NCBI GenBank assembly: GCA_003450555.1
Contig: DMFQ01000063.1
Location: 5,248 to 14,439, forward strand
Length of the DNA: 9,192 bases
Source: Ktedonobacter sp.
GTDB lineage: Bacteria > Chloroflexota > Ktedonobacteria > Ktedonobacterales > Ktedonobacteraceae
Direction: 5' to 3'
Shown here: one piece after another, positions 7,157 through 9,192 of the stretch
How the letters are laid out: the number at the start of each line of letters is the position of its first letter
How positions within the stretch are numbered: the first letter of the stretch is position 1
Position numbers and translations under genes: made by a program
Notes under the pieces: generated by a model
The model's database searches: none
The model's input: only the letters and a program-made list of their open reading frames with translations
Told to the model about the DNA's origin: nothing

Positions 7157-7204
7157 TTTACTCCATTAACCAAACGGACAAAGCCGTTTGGTTAATGGAG
7201 TAAA
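7157..7204. repeat. 21-bp perfect inverted repeat across a stop codon
   Basis: Arms 7157-7177 and 7184-7204 are perfectly complementary over 21 bases with a 6-base loop (ACAAAG on the plus strand), the strongest hairpin in the window. The stop codon of the small gene (7192-7194) and its last three codons lie in one arm. The minus strand continues AAGCCTC after the stem, so the usual T-run is missing. It may still end transcription, stabilise the mRNA 3' end, or be a palindromic repeat element. Its core CCGTTTG also occurs in the hairpin after lon. Confidence 0.85.
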
Positions 7205-7398
7205 TTTAATTCTTCCAACTCTTCTAAAGCTCCCTCGCTGAGTTGCGACTTATCCAGCGTCCTATCAGCGTGAGCAATGAGATGGCGCAAACGTTCGGTA
7301 ATCTCCAGACGCATATAATGGTCATCGGTAAGCAATAACTCACCAATCGTAATTTCAATCTGCCTGCGCTGAATTGCGGCAAGTGCCGTCTCTGCCAT
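7192..7398 (-). CDS. Small helical protein of unknown function (68 residues)
   Basis: I do not recognise a family. The product starts MAETALAAIQRRQIEI and ends EELEELNLLH. It is rich in Leu, Glu, Ala and Arg, has no cysteines and no membrane segment, and should be mostly alpha-helical, which suggests a small soluble interaction or regulatory protein. I chose ATG at 7396-7398 because AAGGGG lies 5 bases upstream. The frame opens nine codons earlier at TTG (7423-7425), which has no ribosome binding site. It lies 114 bases after the FmdB-like gene in the same direction. A TTGACA (7487-7492) sits upstream but lacks a matching -10 box, so read-through from the upstream gene is possible. Moderately sure it is a real gene, from the ribosome binding site and the hairpin placed at its end. 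Confidence 0.6.
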   Translation of the reverse strand: MAETALAAIQRRQIEITIGELLLTDDHYMRLEITERLRHLIAHADRTLDKSQLSEGALEELEELNLLH

Positions 7399-7415
7399 AT
7401 AAACCCCTTGAAGAT

Positions 7416-7471
7416 CAGCTTTCAATACCAGGTATTTCTGTGAAACCGCCAGGAAAGGCAGTTGAAAGCTG
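7416..7471. repeat. 10-bp inverted repeat upstream of the small gene
   Basis: CAGCTTTCAA (7416-7425) and TTGAAAGCTG (7462-7471) are perfect complements separated by 36 bases. The inner arm ends 17 bases before the chosen ATG. The outer arm covers the place where a -10 box for the TTGACA at 7487-7492 would fall. It could be a leader stem or a paired operator. A match of this length is not impossible by chance. Confidence 0.4.
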
Positions 7472-7512
7472 TGTCGTACCCTGTTATGTCAAGAGTGTGG
7501 TAAACCAGACTC

Positions 7513-7890
7513 CTACTTTGTAGCTGTTGTAGTAGCGACTGGCGCCTTATTTTCACCTTTGGAGGTGCCTTTGCTACCTGAACTGGTTTCGGTTGTGGTT
7601 GACTTGCCATCGCTGGGGGCCTTAGACTCATTGCTAGCGGCACTAGTGGCAGCCTCTTCGCCCTTCGTCGAGTGACCATTAGCATTAGCATTAGCATCCG
7701 CTGCAGCTGATGGGCTGCGATGATCGGTCTTGTAGAATCCAGAGCCTTTGAAGACGATACCGGCGGGGAAAAACACCCTACGAATGTGCCCGCCGCATTC
7801 AGGGCAGGTTACTAATGGATCATCGATCATTTTTTGCCACCGCTCAAAACGGTGGCTACACGCCTGACAGAGATATTCATAGGTCGGCAT
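7513..7890 (-). CDS. FmdB-family zinc-ribbon protein
   Basis: Small putative regulatory zinc-ribbon protein of the FmdB/CxxC_CXXC_SSSS family, whose biochemical role is not settled. The N terminus MPTYEYLC and the two CxxC pairs (Cys8/11, Cys29/32) form the zinc ribbon. The following FPAGIVFKGSGFYKTD is the family's typical end. From about residue 58 to 125 the protein is a low-complexity Ala/Asn/Ser/Thr/Lys/Gly tail, including ANANAN encoded by a GCATTA-type hexamer repeat (about 7677-7697). Most family members stop soon after the FYKTD motif or have shorter tails. ATG start at 7888-7890, with AGGGG 11 bases upstream. The frame extends to 7947, but that part lacks the family N terminus. It has its own promoter at 7986-8014. 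Family call firm, function unknown. Confidence 0.9.
   Translation of the reverse strand: MPTYEYLCQACSHRFERWQKMIDDPLVTCPECGGHIRRVFFPAGIVFKGSGFYKTDHRSPSAAADANANANGHSTKGEEAATSAASNESKAPSDGKSTTTETSSGSKGTSKGENKAPVATTTATK
7677..7698. repeat. Hexanucleotide repeat coding for Ala-Asn
   Basis: The unit AGCATT recurs about three times in a row, with a degenerate fourth copy (AGCATC), inside the tail of the FmdB-like gene. It encodes alternating Ala-Asn. Being in frame and a multiple of three, copy-number changes would lengthen or shorten the tail without a frameshift. Confidence 0.7.
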
Positions 7891-7904
7891 ACTGCTTATC
7901 ACCC

Positions 7905-7925
7905 CTAAAAGGTCTGAACAGCCAC
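7905..7925 (-). CDS. Possible 6-residue leader peptide before the FmdB-like gene
   Basis: GTG at 7923-7925 reads MAVQTF then TAG. It is preceded by GGAGGAG (7934-7940) with 8-base spacing, a stronger ribosome binding site than that of the FmdB-like gene itself. Its stop overlaps the AGGGG used by that gene, so translation could be coupled. Too short to support by sequence alone. Confidence 0.2.
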   Translation of the reverse strand: MAVQTF

Positions 7926-7985
7926 CCGGGCTGCTCCTCCAATGCACACGACGGGTAGACCTTGAGGCTACCCTTCTTTAATAGT

Positions 7986-8014
7986 ATACTAACGCACGTT
8001 GTACTGATTGTCAA
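7986..8014 (-). promoter_or_regulatory. Sigma-70 promoter of the FmdB-like gene
   Basis: Perfect TTGACA (8009-8014), a 17-base spacer, then TAGTAT (7986-7991). An alternative TATACT lies 3 bases further on. Transcription would start near 7979 and give a leader of about 90 bases. The -35 box lies within the weaker half of the CIRCE-like site. Confidence 0.65.
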
Positions 8015-8034
8015 TTACAAGAAGAGAGTGCTAA
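8008..8034 (-). promoter_or_regulatory. CIRCE-like half operator over the promoter
   Basis: CIRCE, the HrcA repressor operator of heat-shock genes, is TTAGCACTC-N9-GAGTGCTAA. The minus strand has a perfect TTAGCACTC (8026-8034), then 9 bases, then AATTGACAA (8008-8016), which matches the second half at only 5 of 9. That weak half contains the -35 box. The placement suits a repressor site, but the second half is too poor to call an operator with confidence. Confidence 0.35.
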
Positions 8035-8151
8035 ATAACGAATACGTAAGAACCGGGTACCCACAAGGGGAGATGACGTCCCTCGTGAGTGCCTGGAGTT
8101 TGTCCGGATATTCTATACATTAGAACGCAATACAGTCGGCAAATTATTCCA

Positions 8152-9192
8152 TTACTCGCCACGGCCAATATACTCCTTAAGCTTCTCAGCGGCATCGCGG
8201 GTCATGCCATCGAGGGCCGCGAGGTCCTCCACACTGGCCGCGCTCATCGCTCGTACCGAGCCGAAATGTTTCATCAAGGCCTGCTTGCGCTTGGGACCAA
8301 TACCCGGTATTTCGTCCAGCACGGATTTAAATGTGCGATCGGAGCGCAGTTTGCGATGGTAGGTAATGCCGAAGCGGTGAGCCTCGTCGCGGATACGCTG
8401 CACCATGTAAAGGCCTTGCGAGGAACGGGGCAGTATAATCGGGTCTGGCGAAGCCGGGGTAAAAATTTCTTCGTTCTCTTTGGCCAGTCCTACCGTCGGT
8501 ATATCGATGCGCAGTTCCTGTAGCACCTCCATCGCCGCGCTGAGCTGGCCTTTGCCGCCATCGATAATAATTAAATCCGGCATGGCCCAATCGTGCTGCA
8601 ATTGGCTGCTCGCCGCGACCTGTTCAGCGCTGGCAGCATCGGGCACGCCACTACCGTTGGACGCAATGGGTTGAGGGTTGGCATCAGAGCCAACCCCAGC
8701 CTCAGCCACTCCATCAACGGCATTGGCGAGAGCATCAATGGATGCGTTAAGCAGAGCATTCTCCACATCCATGCCAGCGCTTGCTTCGGCGGATGCCTGT
8801 TTTGCAACGGCGCGGAATCTGCGGCGCAGCACTTCCTGGTGGCTGGCGAAGTCATTTGGCCCCTCGACGGTCTTGATTTTGAAGCGGCGATACTCGCTGG
8901 TTTTGGGTCGTCCCGCTTCAAAAACCACCATTGCACCCACCGAGTTCGTGCCCTGCGTATTCGAGATATCGTAACACTCGATGCGCTGTGGGGGAGCCGC
9001 GAGATTGAGCGCTTCCTGGAGCTCCTCCAGGGCCAGTTGCGTCTTCTGGCTATCGGTCAGCCACTTGATGCGCTGCTGCTCCAGCACCTCGCGCGCGTTC
9101 TGCTTCACCATCTCAATAAGGCGCAGTTTGTCTCCACGTTTGGGCGCGGTAATGGTGATCGCTCCCTTGCGTTTCTCGCGCAGCCACGTCTG
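8152..9192 (-). CDS. uvrC: UvrABC excinuclease subunit C (partial, C-terminal part)
   Basis: UvrC makes the two incisions around DNA damage in nucleotide excision repair. The frame is open to the window edge, so the N terminus, including the GIY-YIG nuclease, lies outside. 346 residues are visible. They begin in the REKRKGAITITAPKRGDK region before the RNase H-like nuclease, whose acidic and His residues are seen at ECYDISN (Asp75 of the visible part), IIIDGGKGQL (Asp211) and RDEAHRF (His272). Two helix-hairpin-helix motifs (about 295-343) end the protein for DNA binding. An Ala/Ser/Asn-rich insert of about 65-70 residues (about 132-204) splits the nuclease domain, where E. coli has about 10 residues. 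The stop is TAA; no clear terminator follows. Confidence 0.97.
   Translation of the reverse strand, partial: QTWLREKRKGAITITAPKRGDKLRLIEMVKQNAREVLEQQRIKWLTDSQKTQLALEELQEALNLAAPPQRIECYDISNTQGTNSVGAMVVFEAGRPKTSEYRRFKIKTVEGPNDFASHQEVLRRRFRAVAKQASAEASAGMDVENALLNASIDALANAVDGVAEAGVGSDANPQPIASNGSGVPDAASAEQVAASSQLQHDWAMPDLIIIDGGKGQLSAAMEVLQELRIDIPTVGLAKENEEIFTPASPDPIILPRSSQGLYMVQRIRDEAHRFGITYHRKLRSDRTFKSVLDEIPGIGPKRKQALMKHFGSVRAMSAASVEDLAALDGMTRDAAEKLKEYIGRGE

Larger units (their letters stand above)
7891..8151 (-). other. Leader and intergenic region between uvrC and the FmdB-like gene
   Basis: 261 bases without a main gene. The uvrC-proximal half (about 8035-8151) holds only weak hairpins, such as one near 8060-8090, and no T-run terminator. 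The other half carries the promoter, the half-CIRCE site, two leader stems (7953-7973 with GGGTAG/CTACCC, and 7919-7933 with CAGCC/GGCTG) and a possible 6-codon ORF. The predicted leader is about 90 bases long. Confidence 0.55.

Noticed and set aside
7399..7425. TTG start of the small gene nine codons upstream
   Set aside because: No ribosome binding site precedes it, while the ATG at 7398 has AAGGGG at good spacing.
7416..7471. Known riboswitch or small SRP RNA between the FmdB-like and small genes
   Set aside because: The ACCAGG and GGAAAGG fragments recalled SRP RNA, but the conserved GTCAGG and GGAAGGAAGCAGC core is absent.
7422..7697. 91-codon minus-strand frame beginning MLMLMLMV
   Set aside because: It is the off-frame reading of the hexamer repeat and tail of the FmdB-like gene.
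7891..7947. Longer FmdB-like start at GTG 7947
   Set aside because: It would add 19 residues before the highly conserved MPTYEY start of the family.
8055..8092. Terminator of uvrC
   Set aside because: The stem is interrupted and includes a G-T pair, and it is followed by G-rich sequence with no T-run.
1..9192. CRISPR array, insertion sequence, attachment site, phage or defence genes
   Set aside because: No regularly spaced repeats, transposase or integrase motifs, or target-site duplications were seen. The genes are ordinary chromosomal functions.

Overview
This is a bacterial chromosomal segment of housekeeping genes, all on the minus strand, so the map reads right to left. In transcription order it holds the 3' part of uvrC (entering from the right edge), an FmdB-type zinc-ribbon gene, a small unrecognised gene, a stand-alone histidine kinase, tRNA-Leu(UAG), tRNA-Gly(GCC), trigger factor (tig), clpX and lon. 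Gene starts use ATG and GTG with Shine-Dalgarno sequences, and sigma-70-like promoters can be read. The gene set, the low-complexity protein tails and an apparent Chloroflexota flavour (possibly Ktedonobacteria-like) are only a weak taxonomic hint. Nothing in the window fixes the lineage.

Right part (7192-9192): UvrC, the dual-incision nuclease of nucleotide excision repair, ends at 8152 and carries an unusual Ala-rich insert inside its nuclease domain. A 261-base gap follows, with a good promoter that overlaps a perfect half of a CIRCE-like heat-shock operator. It is followed by the small zinc-ribbon protein with a long Ser/Thr/Ala/Lys tail. A 68-residue helical protein of unknown function comes next, and its stop codon lies inside a 21-bp perfect inverted repeat.

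Middle part (5579-7038): a soluble, sensor-less histidine kinase has its own near-consensus -10 box. The two tRNA genes follow, preceded by a strong TTGACA / TATTAT promoter. A roughly 330-base stretch without a clear gene leads to tig and contains short repeats and a possible mini-ORF.

Left part (29-5578): tig, clpX and lon form a protein quality-control cluster. Trigger factor receives nascent chains at the ribosome, ClpX unfolds tagged proteins for ClpP, and Lon degrades misfolded proteins by itself. clpP, which often sits between tig and clpX, is absent here. A hairpin overlapping the clpX stop codon probably ends the tig-clpX transcript, so lon is likely at least partly transcribed separately. 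A further hairpin overlaps the lon stop codon.

The genes themselves are ordinary. The points worth a second look are the accessory protein tails and inserts (Lon, trigger factor, FmdB-like, UvrC), the habit of placing hairpins across stop codons, and the half-CIRCE site. I see no CRISPR array, insertion sequence, phage gene or defence system.
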